From contig NZ_BMTP01000013.1 in NCBI RefSeq assembly GCF_014649735.1, forward strand, positions 62,001 to 126,000: a stretch of DNA of 64,000 bases, read 5' to 3'. The stretch comes from Streptomyces lavendofoliae (GTDB taxonomy: Bacteria; Actinomycetota; Actinomycetes; Streptomycetales; Streptomycetaceae). The notes under the pieces are model-generated. The model ran no database searches. It was given only the letters and a program-made list of their open reading frames with translations, and was not told the DNA's origin. This document shows positions 26,773 through 35,627 of this stretch, one piece after another. Numbering within the stretch: the stretch's first letter is position 1; the number at the start of each line of letters is the position of its first letter. The translations under genes were made by a program, and so were the position numbers.

Positions 26773-27411
26773 GTGACCACCACCGAAACCGTTCCGACCG
26801 GCGCCGGCGAGGCGCGGATCACCTGGTACGAGGCCGGGGACCGCGCCGCACGGCTCGTCCTGGCCCTCGGCCACGGCGCCGGAGGCGGCATCGAGGCCCG
26901 CGACCTGCGGGCGCTCGCCGCGAGCCTGCCCCCCGCCGGGGTGACCGTCGCCCTCGTCGAGCAGCCCTGGCGGGTCGCCGGCAAGAAGCTGGCCCCCGCG
27001 CCCAAGCGGCTCGACGAGGGTTGGCGCGACCTGTGGCCGGCGCTCCGGGCACCCGGTCTGCCGGTGGTGGCCGGCGGCCGCAGCGCGGGGGCCCGGGTGG
27101 CCTGCCGCACCGCGCGGGAGCTGGGCGCCCCCGCCGTCCTCGCGCTGTCCTTCCCGCTGCACCCGCCCGGCAAGCCGGAGAGCTCCCGCGCGGACGAGCT
27201 GCTCGGCGCCGGGGTGCCGACGCTGGTCGTGCAGGGCGGCAACGACCCGTTCGGCCGGCCGGAGGAGTTCCCGGCCGGGGAGCACGAGCTGGTCGAGGTG
27301 CCCTTCGGCGACCACGGGTTCGCCGTGCCCAAGCGGGCGCCCGTCACCCAGGAGGACGCGCTGGTGACGATCACCGACGGCGTCGGCGCGTGGCTGGACG
27401 CCCTGCGATGA
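26773..27411 (+). CDS. Alpha/beta hydrolase of the TEX30/KANL3-like group
   Basis: A 212-residue alpha/beta hydrolase. The nucleophile elbow is GGRSAGAR, the acid is probably the Asp in GGNDPFG, and the histidine lies in FGDHGFAV near the C terminus, so the catalytic triad is complete. LGHGAGGGIEA provides the oxyanion region. The GTG at 26773 lies at leaderless distance from CAGGAT (26761-26766). It follows the SRAP gene by 25 bases. The substrate is unknown. Confidence 0.8.
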   Translation: MTTTETVPTGAGEARITWYEAGDRAARLVLALGHGAGGGIEARDLRALAASLPPAGVTVALVEQPWRVAGKKLAPAPKRLDEGWRDLWPALRAPGLPVVAGGRSAGARVACRTARELGAPAVLALSFPLHPPGKPESSRADELLGAGVPTLVVQGGNDPFGRPEEFPAGEHELVEVPFGDHGFAVPKRAPVTQEDALVTITDGVGAWLDALR

Positions 27412-27427
27412 GGCGACGGCGGCGTGC

Positions 27428-27455
27428 GGGAATGCCGGACGGCCCGTCCGGTGTT
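27428..27455 (+). promoter_or_regulatory. SigR-type autoregulatory promoter of sigR
   Basis: GGGAAT (27428-27433) and TGTT (27452-27455) are spaced as in the SigR consensus GGGAAT-N18/19-GTT. This corresponds to the thiol-stress-induced sigRp2 promoter known in S. coelicolor, and lies 49 bases upstream of the long-form start codon. Confidence 0.75.
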
Positions 27456-27503
27456 GTGACGGGCGTCGGTAGGAGTACGGAGCCAGGAGAGGGAGTCCGT
27501 CGC

Positions 27504-28358
27504 ATGGGTTCGACCATCTGCCCGAGCCGGTCGCAGTCAGCCACGGAGCTGGACTGGACCGTGCTGCCGGCGGCCAGGACCGCCCCTGGCCTGTCGGGTC
27601 GCACATCGGGCGGGAAGAATCGGAAGGACCTGTCCCCGGAAGGTCGACTATTCTCCGATTCGAGCGGGTCCGCACTCGGTCTCGCCGCCGCAGCGCTGGA
27701 GGAGGTGGGTCCGGTCACTGGGACCGACACAGGGACCGACGACGGCCACGAGGAGACGACGGCCGAGCGCAACGCGCGTTTCGAGCGCGACGCGCTGGAG
27801 TACCTCGACCAGATGTACTCGGCGGCGCTGCGCATGACGCGCAACCCCGCCGACGCGGAGGACCTGGTACAGGAGACGTACGCGAAGGCGTACGGGTCCT
27901 TCCACCAGTTCCGCGAGGGCACCAACCTCAAGGCGTGGCTGTACCGGATCCTGACGAACACCTTCATCAACTCGTACCGCAAGAAGCAGCGCGAGCCCCA
28001 GCGCAGCGCCGCCGAGGAGATCGAGGACTGGCAGCTCGCCCGCGCCGAGTCCCACATGTCCACCGGTCTGCGGTCCGCCGAGTCCCAGGCGCTGGACCAC
28101 CTGCCCGACTCCGACGTGAAGGAAGCCCTCCAGGCGATCCCCGAGGAGTTCCGCATCGCCGTGTACCTGGCGGATGTCGAGGGCTTCGCGTACAAGGAGA
28201 TCGCGGACATCATGGGGACACCCATCGGTACGGTGATGTCCCGGCTGCACCGCGGCCGCCGCCAGCTGCGCGGGATGCTCGAGGACTACGCCCGCGAGCG
28301 CGGACTGGTCCCGGCGGGCGCCGGAGAGTCGAACAACGGGAAAGGCTCGGGCTCATGA
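27504..28358 (+). CDS. sigR: ECF sigma factor SigR (long form; short form from 27705)
   Basis: The thiol-oxidative-stress sigma factor of Streptomyces. Sigma region 2 (DLVQETYAKAYGSFHQFREG, AWLYRILTNTFINSYRKKQRE) and region 4 (FAYKEIADIMGTPIGTVMSRLHRGRRQLRG) are complete. Two starts are likely. ATG 27504, with GGGAG eight bases upstream, gives 284 residues and matches the unstable stress-induced form made from the autoregulated promoter in S. coelicolor. GTG 27705 gives the stable 217-residue housekeeping form, VGPVTGTDTG. The stop overlaps the rsrA start (ATGA), so anti-sigma translation is coupled. Targets include thioredoxin and mycothiol genes, from knowledge of the family. Confidence 0.92.
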   Translation: MGSTICPSRSQSATELDWTVLPAARTAPGLSGRTSGGKNRKDLSPEGRLFSDSSGSALGLAAAALEEVGPVTGTDTGTDDGHEETTAERNARFERDALEYLDQMYSAALRMTRNPADAEDLVQETYAKAYGSFHQFREGTNLKAWLYRILTNTFINSYRKKQREPQRSAAEEIEDWQLARAESHMSTGLRSAESQALDHLPDSDVKEALQAIPEEFRIAVYLADVEGFAYKEIADIMGTPIGTVMSRLHRGRRQLRGMLEDYARERGLVPAGAGESNNGKGSGS

Positions 28359-28654
28359 GCTGCGGAGAGCCGCACGAGACGGACTGCTCGGAGGTGCTGG
28401 ACCACCTCTACGAGTTCCTCGACCACGAGATGCCCGACAGCGACTGCACCAAGTTCGAGGTGCACTTCGAGGAGTGCTCGCCGTGCCTGGAGAAGTACGG
28501 GCTGGAGCAGGCCGTGAAGAAGCTGGTCAAGCGGTGCTGCGGTCACGATGACGTCCCGTCCGACCTGCGGGCCAAGGTCATGGGCCGGATCGAGCTGATC
28601 CGCTCGGGCGAGGCCGTGCCGGACCACGACGTGACGGCCGCCACCCAGGAGTGA
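28355..28654 (+). CDS. rsrA: Zinc-binding redox-sensing anti-sigma factor RsrA
   Basis: A 99-residue ZAS-family anti-sigma factor that holds SigR inactive until disulfide stress. The cysteines are C3, C11, C31, C41, C44, C61 and C62, with the HxxxCxxC motif H37-C41-C44; numbering coincides with S. coelicolor RsrA, in which C11, H37, C41 and C44 bind zinc and C11-C44 forms the trigger disulfide. The start overlaps the sigR stop by four bases. A terminator follows. Confidence 0.95.
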   Translation: MSCGEPHETDCSEVLDHLYEFLDHEMPDSDCTKFEVHFEECSPCLEKYGLEQAVKKLVKRCCGHDDVPSDLRAKVMGRIELIRSGEAVPDHDVTAATQE

Positions 28655-28703
28655 CCCCCGGCCGCCTCGTCCCGGCGGCCCCGCGGCAGCCTCGCCGTAC
28701 CCC

Positions 28704-28735
28704 GAGACCGTCCCGCGCGCGTGCGGGACGGTCTC
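28704..28735 (+). terminator. Terminator after rsrA
   Basis: Perfect 13-base arms (28704-28716 and 28723-28735) around a 6-base loop, 50 bases after rsrA. Confidence 0.8.
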
Positions 28736-28950
28736 CGTGCGTGCGGGGGCGCGCGGCCGTCCGGGGCGGGGAGGTTGGTCGCGGGCGGGCCCGGCGGCCC
28801 GCTGAGCCCCGTTTCCGGCCGCTCATGCCTCACATCACCCGAAGGTGCTAATCAGGTTCGTCCCGCCGCCGCCTCCCGGGCAACTCGTTAGCCTGACGGT
28901 CCACTTGGTCGACGTGAGCCGACGAGAGGCCGACGAGCCGGCGGGAGACG

Positions 28951-30378
28951 GTGGTGGGTATTCCGGTAGCGGCGCGCGCGTACATCGCGGGAGCCGTGGT
29001 GTGCGCCGCCGGGTGCGCGCTCCCGGCGTTCGGTCCCGGTGCCGGAACCCCCTGGTGGCCCCTCGCCCTGCTCGCCGCCCTGTACGCCGTGAGCGAGTGG
29101 CCCGCCCGCCGCTCCCGGCTCGGCGGAGTGGTCGGCGCCGGATCCTTCCTGTCCGTCCTGCTCGCCGCCGCCCTGCTGCTGCCTCCGGCGGCGGCCGCGC
29201 TGGTCGCCGTGCCGGGCGCGCTGATCTCCCGCGTCGAGCGGGGGCCCGCCCCGCCCCGCCGGATCTGGCGCGCCGCGCGGCTCGCCCTCGCCGTGTGGGC
29301 CGCCGCGCACGCCGCCCTGCTGCTGGACGGTCCGGCCGCGGTGGCCGCCTCCGACTTCCCGTACGCGCTGGTCCCCGCCGGCGCCGCCGCGCTGGCCTTC
29401 TGCCTGGTGCTCACCGCCCTCGACGGCGGCATCCTGGCCGCGGCGGAACCGGTGCCGCTGCGCGGCGCCTGGCACGGCCTGCTGCCCCGGGCCCTCGCCC
29501 CGCACGCGGTGCACGGGCTCGCCGGACTGATGATGGCGGTGCTGTGGCGCAGCCCGTACGGCTGGCCGGCCGCGCTGTTCGTCCTGCTGCCCATGTGCAT
29601 CTCCTGCTGGATGTACGCGCAGTACCACCGCGAGCGCGCCGCCCACCAGGCGACGATCCGGGCGCTGGTGCAGGCCGTCGACATCAAGGACGCCTACACC
29701 CGGGGACACAGCGAGCGGGTCGGCCGGGCGTCCGTGCTCATCGGCCGCGAACTGGGTATGGACGAGGCCCGGCTCGACGTGATCCGGTTCGCCGGGATCC
29801 TCCACGACGTGGGGAAGCTCGGGGTGCCGACGCGGGTGCTGCGCAAGGACGGGCCGCTGACCCCGGAGGAGCGGCGGGTGATCGAGCTGCACCCGGAGTA
29901 CGGGCACGAGATCGTGCGCGGCATCGGGTTCCTGGGCGAGGCGCGCGCCGCGATCCTGCACCACCACGAGCGGATGGACGGCAGCGGCTACCCGTACGGG
30001 CTCAGCGGCGACCGGATCCCGGAGGCGGCGCGTGTGGTCGCCGTCGCCGACGCGTTCGACGCGATGACGTCGACCCGCTCGTACCGCAGGGCGCGGCCCG
30101 TGGCGACGGCGGTCGCCGAGCTGGAGCGGTGCGCCGGGCGGCAGTTCGACCCGCGGATGGTCCGGGCGCTGGTGCGCGCGCTGGACCGGCACGGCTGGCA
30201 GACGGCGGTCACGGCGGACGAGAACGGCCCGGCGGCCACCGGTACGGGTACCGGTACCGGTACTCCTCCCGCCGACGCGCGCCCCGTGCCCCCGGCGCGG
30301 TCGCGGGGGAGCGTCCCCGTGGGCCGGCGACCGCGTCCCGGCCGTGGGCACGGCCAGGCCTGGGGCGGCGCCCGGTGA
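28951..30378 (+). CDS. Membrane HD-GYP protein, probable cyclic-di-GMP phosphodiesterase
   Basis: A 475-residue protein with about six membrane segments in the first 225 residues, then an HD-GYP domain. H253 (HSERVG), HD at 285-286 (ILHDVGK), HHHE at 337-340, GYP at 346-348 (GSGYPYG) and ADAFDAMTS are all intact, which is the full signature of cyclic-di-GMP phosphodiesterases. The C-terminal tail holds an in-frame 12-base repeat (Thr-Gly)4 at 30238-30264 and is otherwise disordered. The GTG at 28951 follows GGGAG. The stop overlaps the next HD gene (GTGA). Cyclic-di-GMP controls development through BldD in Streptomyces, so a developmental role is plausible. Confidence 0.85.
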   Translation: MVGIPVAARAYIAGAVVCAAGCALPAFGPGAGTPWWPLALLAALYAVSEWPARRSRLGGVVGAGSFLSVLLAAALLLPPAAAALVAVPGALISRVERGPAPPRRIWRAARLALAVWAAAHAALLLDGPAAVAASDFPYALVPAGAAALAFCLVLTALDGGILAAAEPVPLRGAWHGLLPRALAPHAVHGLAGLMMAVLWRSPYGWPAALFVLLPMCISCWMYAQYHRERAAHQATIRALVQAVDIKDAYTRGHSERVGRASVLIGRELGMDEARLDVIRFAGILHDVGKLGVPTRVLRKDGPLTPEERRVIELHPEYGHEIVRGIGFLGEARAAILHHHERMDGSGYPYGLSGDRIPEAARVVAVADAFDAMTSTRSYRRARPVATAVAELERCAGRQFDPRMVRALVRALDRHGWQTAVTADENGPAATGTGTGTGTPPADARPVPPARSRGSVPVGRRPRPGRGHGQAWGGAR

Positions 30379-31865
30379 CGCCCCGGCCGCACGGAGCCCC
30401 GGCCCACCGGCCCGGCGGCGACTCCGGGGCCGGGGCGGGCGGCACTGGGGCCGGGGCGGCCAATGGGGCGGGCGGCACCGCGGACGGCGGCGGCGTGGCG
30501 GGCGGCACCCCGAGCCACGGCGCCGGAAGCCGCCCCGGGAGCCGCACTCCCCGGAGCCGCCGGGCCGGGGGGACACCCGTTCGGCTCATGGTGGGCGCAC
30601 TGCTCCGGGGGGTCGCCGGCGCGGTCGCGGCGGCCGGGTTCGGCTGGACGCTGTGGCACGGGGTCGCCGAGCCGGGCATCGCGCTCGCCTTCGGCGTCCT
30701 CGTCGCGGCCGGCGAGCTCGCCCGCTGGGGCGCCCGGCCGGAGGCGGGCGCGCCACCCGTGCTCGAGGAGCCGCGGGGCAGGGAGCCCGCGCCCCTCGCG
30801 GCCGCCGGGGCCCTCGCGTACGCCCTGCTCGGCGAGTCCGCCGGGCGGCCCACCACCCACGGGGTCGCCCAGACAGTCGCCGTCGTCGTCGCCGGCGCCC
30901 TCGTCGGAGCCGTGCCGCAGGTGGCCCGGGGCCGGGGGGCCGCCGCGCTGGACCACCTGGCCCGGCGGGTGCTCGCGGTCGCCTTCGCGGCCCTGTGCTT
31001 CCAGCCCCTGTACAACTCGGGCGAGCTGATGCGGGCCGTCGGGCGCGGGCCCCGCTACGCCCTGTTCCTGCTGGTCCTCCTGGTGTTGACCGCCCTGTGC
31101 GACGCGGTGCTCGCCGCTTCGCTGCTGCGCGCCCGTACCGGCCACCCCTACGGTCCGCTGCTCCGCGACGAGCTGCGCGCGCTGCCGGGCATCGGCTCCG
31201 CCGTGTGCGCCACCGGCGCGGTGATGGCCCTGGCCGTGGCCGTCGCCGGCCTGTGGGCGCTGCCCGTCTTCTGCGTACCGCTGCTGCTCACGCACCTGTC
31301 GTTCCGCCGGTACGCCGCGGTGCGCGACACCTACCGCCAGACCATCGCCTCCCTGGCGCGTGCCACCGAGATCGCCGGGTACACGTCCCCCGGACACGCC
31401 CACCGGGTGGCGGCGCTCAGCCGTGCCGTAGGACGCGAGCTGGGACTGTCGGGGCCCGATCTGACCGTTCTGGAGTACGCCGCACTGATGCACGACATCG
31501 GACAGCTGTCCCTGGTCGACCCCGTGCCGGAGGGGGTAACGGCCCGCCTCACCGAGGCCGAGCAGCGACGCATCGCCCTGCTCGGCGGCGCCGTGGTGCG
31601 CCGGACCGGCGCCCCGGCCGCCGTCGCGGTCGTCGTGGAGCGGCAGGCCGATCCGTACCGCGAGCAGCCGCTCCCGGCGCGGATCGTCCGCACCGTGAAC
31701 GCGTACGACGAGCTGAGCAGGGAAGGCGCGGAGCACCCGGACGGGGCGCTGTGCGCCCTCGAACGGCTGCGGCTCGGCGCCGCGCGGGACCATCACCCGA
31801 AAGTGGTGGAGGCACTCGCCAGAGTCCTCGCCCGGGGCGGCGTCACGGGGTCGACCCCTGGGTAA
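30375..31865 (+). CDS. Membrane protein with degenerate HD domain
   Basis: A 496-residue companion of the preceding HD-GYP protein, translated from a GTG that overlaps its stop. The first 70 residues are Gly/Ala/Arg-rich; seven or so membrane segments follow, then an HD-like domain with H341 (HAHRVAALSR) and H373-D374 (MHDIGQLS). The GYP and HHE motifs are missing, so it may bind but not cleave its ligand, or act as a regulatory partner. An internal ATG at 30589 would skip the low-complexity N terminus. The pairing of an active and a degenerate paralogue is notable. Confidence 0.75.
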   Translation: MTPRPHGAPAHRPGGDSGAGAGGTGAGAANGAGGTADGGGVAGGTPSHGAGSRPGSRTPRSRRAGGTPVRLMVGALLRGVAGAVAAAGFGWTLWHGVAEPGIALAFGVLVAAGELARWGARPEAGAPPVLEEPRGREPAPLAAAGALAYALLGESAGRPTTHGVAQTVAVVVAGALVGAVPQVARGRGAAALDHLARRVLAVAFAALCFQPLYNSGELMRAVGRGPRYALFLLVLLVLTALCDAVLAASLLRARTGHPYGPLLRDELRALPGIGSAVCATGAVMALAVAVAGLWALPVFCVPLLLTHLSFRRYAAVRDTYRQTIASLARATEIAGYTSPGHAHRVAALSRAVGRELGLSGPDLTVLEYAALMHDIGQLSLVDPVPEGVTARLTEAEQRRIALLGGAVVRRTGAPAAVAVVVERQADPYREQPLPARIVRTVNAYDELSREGAEHPDGALCALERLRLGAARDHHPKVVEALARVLARGGVTGSTPG

Positions 31866-31970
31866 CCCATGGGTAATGAGCGAGCGTGCGACCCGGCATG
31901 GTTGGATGCGAACAAGAGGGTGTCCGGGGGCAGAGACCTTCAGCGACCGGCGGACCGGCAGGCGGGAATC

Positions 31971-32951
31971 GTGAGGATCTTCGGGAAGGTACGGCATCGG
32001 CCCTCCGCCTCGTGGCGGCAGGCCACCGACCGCGCGTTCACGCTGATCGGGGACGGGCGGTACGAGGACGCGGGCGCGCTGCTGACGCGGGCGGCGGACC
32101 TGGAGCCCTGGCTCTCGGAGTCCTGGTTCAACCTGGCGCTCCTGCACAAGTTCCGGCACGACTGGGAACAGGCGCGCACCGCGGGGCTCCGGGCCGTCGC
32201 GCTGCTCGACAAGGAGACCGGTGCGCCCGACTGGTGGAACGTCGGCATCGCCGCCACCGCGCTCCAGGACTGGCCGCTGGCCCGCCGCGCCTGGCAGGCG
32301 TACGGGCTGAAGGTGCCCGGGGCGGCGGCGGCCGGCGGGGAGCCGACCGGGATGGAGCTGGGCAGCGCCGCCGTGCGGCTGTCGCCGGAGGGCGAGGCCG
32401 AGGTGGTGTGGGGCCGGCGCCTGGACCCGGCCAGGGTCGAGGTGCTGTCGATCCCGCTGCCGTCCTCGGGGCGGCGCTGGGGTGAGGTCGTGCTGCACGA
32501 CGGTGTCCCCAACGGCGAGCGGACGACGTCGGCCGGGCACAGCTTCCCCGTGTTCGACGAGATCGAACTGTGGGCGCCGTCCCCCGTGCCGACCTGGGTG
32601 GTGCTGCTGGAGGCGGCCACCGAGGCCGACCGCGACGCGCTGGAACGGCTGGCGGCCGACGCCGGGTTCGCCGCCGAGGACTGGTCGTCCTCGGTGCGGT
32701 TGCTGTGCCGGGCCTGCTCGGAGTCGCGGATGCCCAGCGCCGAGGGCGAGGGCGAGCACCTGGACCCGCACGACCACAGCGAGCCGGGGCATCCGGGGCC
32801 GCTGGGCCACCGGTCGCCGGGTGAGCTGTGGGTGCCGGAGCGGGAGTGCGGCATCGCGGCGCCCGCCGGGCTGGTGCGGGGGCTGCTGGACGGCTGGGTG
32901 GCGGACAGTCCGGACAGCCGCGAGTGGCGGGATCTCGAGGAAGTCTGCTGA
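31971..32951 (+). CDS. Tetratricopeptide repeat protein
   Basis: A 326-residue soluble protein with a TPR-like helical segment at about residues 15-100 (GRYEDAGALLTRAADLEPWLSES and LALLHKFRHDWEQAR) and a C-terminal domain with CRACSESRMP. Family members of this type are conserved in Streptomyces next to def; their function is unknown. The GTG at 31971 is preferred because codons upstream overlap the promoter region, which contains TGGGTAA repeats. It precedes def by 87 bases. Confidence 0.7.
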   Translation: MRIFGKVRHRPSASWRQATDRAFTLIGDGRYEDAGALLTRAADLEPWLSESWFNLALLHKFRHDWEQARTAGLRAVALLDKETGAPDWWNVGIAATALQDWPLARRAWQAYGLKVPGAAAAGGEPTGMELGSAAVRLSPEGEAEVVWGRRLDPARVEVLSIPLPSSGRRWGEVVLHDGVPNGERTTSAGHSFPVFDEIELWAPSPVPTWVVLLEAATEADRDALERLAADAGFAAEDWSSSVRLLCRACSESRMPSAEGEGEHLDPHDHSEPGHPGPLGHRSPGELWVPERECGIAAPAGLVRGLLDGWVADSPDSREWRDLEEVC

Positions 32952-33038
32952 CTCCTGCCCGTAGGCTGTACGGGCACAACGCGCCGTGCTGCACGGGCAC
33001 GGCGCCGCATCGGGTACTCAGGAAGGCGCAGAGCGGAC

Positions 33039-33671
33039 ATGGCGCAGCAGGAGACGGCTCAGCAGGTCGACGACGAGGGCTTCATCGTCGACACGGAGGA
33101 CTGCGAGGAGCGCGAGCGCGCGTACCGCGAGCGCGGCACCTCCCGCCCGATCACCGTGGTCGGCAATCCGGTGCTGCACAAGGAGTGCAAGGACGTCACC
33201 GACTTCGGCGACGAGCTCGCGCGGCTCGTCGACGACATGTTCGCCAGCCAGCGGACGGCGGAGGGCGTGGGCCTGGCCGCCAACCAGATCGGTGTCGACC
33301 TGAAGGTCTTCGTCTACGACTGCCCGGACGACGAGGGCGTGCGGCACGTGGGCGTGGTGTGCAACCCGGTGCTGGAGGAGCTGCCGGCCGACCAGCGGCG
33401 CCTGGACGACTCCAACGAGGGCTGCCTGTCCGTGCCGACGGCCTACGCCTCGCTGGCGCGCCCCGACTACGCGGTGGTGCGCGGACAGGACGTGCACGGC
33501 AACCCCATCAAGGTGCGGGGCACCGGGTACTTCGCCCGCTGCCTCCAACACGAGACGGACCACCTGTACGGATACCTCTACATCGACCGGCTGTCGAAGC
33601 GGGACCGCAAGGACGCGCTGCAGCAGATGGCCGAGGGGACGCCCCGCTACCCGGTCGTCCCGAACGACTGA
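33039..33671 (+). CDS. def: Peptide deformylase
   Basis: A 210-residue iron/zinc peptide deformylase that removes the N-formyl group from new proteins. Motif 1 (GVGLAANQIG), motif 2 (EGCLSVP, with the metal-ligand Cys) and motif 3 (QHETDHLYG, with the two metal-ligand His and catalytic Glu) are all present. An N-terminal extension of about 45 residues is typical of actinobacterial enzymes. The ATG at 33039 is used. A hairpin with a short T-run ends the gene. Confidence 0.95.
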   Translation: MAQQETAQQVDDEGFIVDTEDCEERERAYRERGTSRPITVVGNPVLHKECKDVTDFGDELARLVDDMFASQRTAEGVGLAANQIGVDLKVFVYDCPDDEGVRHVGVVCNPVLEELPADQRRLDDSNEGCLSVPTAYASLARPDYAVVRGQDVHGNPIKVRGTGYFARCLQHETDHLYGYLYIDRLSKRDRKDALQQMAEGTPRYPVVPND

Positions 33672-33685
33672 CCCGCCTGCCGACG

Positions 33686-33712
33686 GCCCCGTTCCGGTGA
33701 CCGGGACGGGGC
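33686..33712 (+). terminator. Terminator after def
   Basis: Arms 33686-33697 and 33701-33712 pair with one wobble around TGA and are followed by TTTC. Confidence 0.75.
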
Positions 33713-33838
33713 TTTCGCGCGACCGCGAGCCGGCGGGGCGATGACGGGTGGGTACGGCCTGTTGACGCGCGTCGACCGCTGCGGCCAGTCTTTTGGGCGG
33801 TGTTCCTCACCGGACCCGGACCCGGACCTGGAGGCTCG

Positions 33839-34576
33839 ATGCCCGGAAGAACCGCACGACTCCTGCTCTCCTTTGTCATGCTCATGACTGCCTCGGTGGC
33901 CGGGGTGGTCGCCACCGCCGGCACCGCCCACGCGGACGGCTGCTACACCTGGTCGCGCACCCTCTCCCAGGGCGCCTCCGGCGCCGACGTCACCCAGCTC
34001 CAGATCCGGGTCGCCGGTCACCCGGGCTACGGCGCCGTCCTCGCCGTCGACGGCTCGTACGGCCCCGCGACCACCGCCGCGGTCAAGCGCTTCCAGGCCG
34101 CCTACGGCCTCACCGCCGACGGGGTCGCCGGACCCGCCACCTTCAGCAAGCTGTACGCCCTCCAGGACGACGACTGCACGCCCGTGCACTTCACCTACGC
34201 CGAGCTCAACGACTGCAACACCACCTGGGCGGGCGGAGCCGTGAGCGCCGCCACCGCCAAGGCCAACGCCCTGCGCACCATGTGGAAGCTGGAGGCCATG
34301 CGGCACGCGCTCGGCGACCAGCCCATCACCGTGACCAGCGGATTCCGCTCCCACGCCTGCAACGACGCGGTCGGCGGGGCGTCCGGCAGCCGCCACCTGT
34401 ACGGGGACGCCGCCGACCTGGGCGCGGGGCCGCACTCCCTGTGCAGGCTCGCCCAGCAGGCCCGCTACCACGGCTTCAACGGCATCCTGGGCCCGGGATA
34501 CCCCGGCCACGGCGACCACACGCACCTCGACCACCGGGCCGACCGCTTCTGGTCCGCCTCCTCCTGCGGCGTCTGA
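33839..34576 (+). CDS. Secreted zinc D-Ala-D-Ala carboxypeptidase (M15A)
   Basis: A 245-residue exported peptidase. A signal peptide ends at about AHA-DG (residue 30). A peptidoglycan-binding repeat domain follows (about 35-100; GADVTQLQ, VDGSYGPATTAAVKRFQ) and then an M15A catalytic domain with the zinc ligands in SRHLYGDAADLG and DHTHLDH. The architecture is that of the classical Streptomyces albus G DD-carboxypeptidase, which trims cell-wall stem peptides. The ATG follows GGAGG. It converges on the AraC-type gene with only 4 bases between stops. Confidence 0.9.
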   Translation: MPGRTARLLLSFVMLMTASVAGVVATAGTAHADGCYTWSRTLSQGASGADVTQLQIRVAGHPGYGAVLAVDGSYGPATTAAVKRFQAAYGLTADGVAGPATFSKLYALQDDDCTPVHFTYAELNDCNTTWAGGAVSAATAKANALRTMWKLEAMRHALGDQPITVTSGFRSHACNDAVGGASGSRHLYGDAADLGAGPHSLCRLAQQARYHGFNGILGPGYPGHGDHTHLDHRADRFWSASSCGV

Positions 34577-34580
34577 CGGC

Positions 34581-35546
34581 TCAGGCCACCCGCACCGGCC
34601 CGCGGAAGGTGCGGCGGTACGCGTTCGGGGTCGTCCCCAGGGTGCGCAGGAAGTGGTGCCGCAGCGCGGCGGCGTTCCCGAACCCCGACCGGCTCGCGAT
34701 CGCGTCCACCGTGTCGTCCGTGGCCTCCAGCAACTCCTGCGCCAGCAGCACCCGCTGGCGCAGGAGCCAGCGGTAGGGCGTCGTCCCGGTCTCCTGCTGG
34801 AACCGGCGCGCGAAGGTGCGCGGGGACATGTGGGCGCGCACCGCCAGCTGTTCGACGGTGATCTCCCGGTCCAGATGCCGTTCCATCCAGTCCAGCACGT
34901 CCCCGACCGTGTCGCACCGGGTGCGCGGCAGCGGCCGGTCGATGTACTGGGCCTGGCCGCCGTCCCGGTGCGGGGGCACCACCATGCGGCGGGCGATGGT
35001 GTTGGCCACCTCGTGCCCGTACGCCTGCCGCACCAGGTGCAGGCAGGCGTCGATCCCGGCGGCCGTTCCCGCCGAGGTGACGACCGGGCCGGCGTCGACG
35101 TACAGCACGTCCGGCTCCACCCGTGCCAGGGGATGACGCCGGGCCAGCTCGTCCGCGTGCCGCCAGTGCGTCGTGCAGCGGCGGCCGTCGAGCAGCCCCG
35201 CCGCACCCAGCACGAAGGCGCCGGTGCAGACGGACAGCACCCGCGCGCCACGGACGACGGCGTCCCGCAGAGCCGTCAGCAGGGGCTCCGGGTAGGGGCG
35301 GCCGACATAGTTGCCGCCCGCCGGCACGACGATCAGATCGGCATCGGCCAGCCGGTCGAGGCCCTGCTCCACCTCCAGGGTGAAGCCCGCGTGGGTCCGC
35401 AGCCGGGAGCCCTCGGCGGACACCACGGCGAAGTCGTGCACGGGCAGCCCGTCGTCACTGCGGTCCAGCCCGAAGACCTCGCAGACCACGCCGAGTTCGA
35501 AGGGGTGCACGCCGTCGAGCACGACGGTGGTCACGTTCTTCAGCAT
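34581..35546 (-). CDS. nrdS: GlxA/AraC-type regulator, NrdS-like
   Basis: A 321-residue regulator with an N-terminal DJ-1/PfpI-like domain (about 1-180, including VLSVCTGAFVLGAAG) and a C-terminal AraC helix-turn-helix pair (about 215-315; ITVEQLAVRAHMSPRTFARRFQ). It lies downstream of nrdA-nrdB on the same strand, the position occupied by nrdS in the nrdABS operon of S. coelicolor, hence the name. The gap of 284 bases from nrdB means it may also have its own promoter. The target genes are unknown. Confidence 0.75.
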   Translation of the reverse strand: MLKNVTTVVLDGVHPFELGVVCEVFGLDRSDDGLPVHDFAVVSAEGSRLRTHAGFTLEVEQGLDRLADADLIVVPAGGNYVGRPYPEPLLTALRDAVVRGARVLSVCTGAFVLGAAGLLDGRRCTTHWRHADELARRHPLARVEPDVLYVDAGPVVTSAGTAAGIDACLHLVRQAYGHEVANTIARRMVVPPHRDGGQAQYIDRPLPRTRCDTVGDVLDWMERHLDREITVEQLAVRAHMSPRTFARRFQQETGTTPYRWLLRQRVLLAQELLEATDDTVDAIASRSGFGNAAALRHHFLRTLGTTPNAYRRTFRGPVRVA

Positions 35547-35627
35547 GCGGGCAGTGTGGCAGTAATTCGATGTGCGATGACAGTCCTGCCACTGACTTTC
35601 CTCGCGCGGGACGAGGAGGATGGGGAC

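Noticed and set aside
31964..31990. A second SigR promoter at GGGAAT before the TPR gene
   Set aside because: The sequence 18-19 bases downstream is GGT/GTA, not GTT, and the motif overlaps the start codon.
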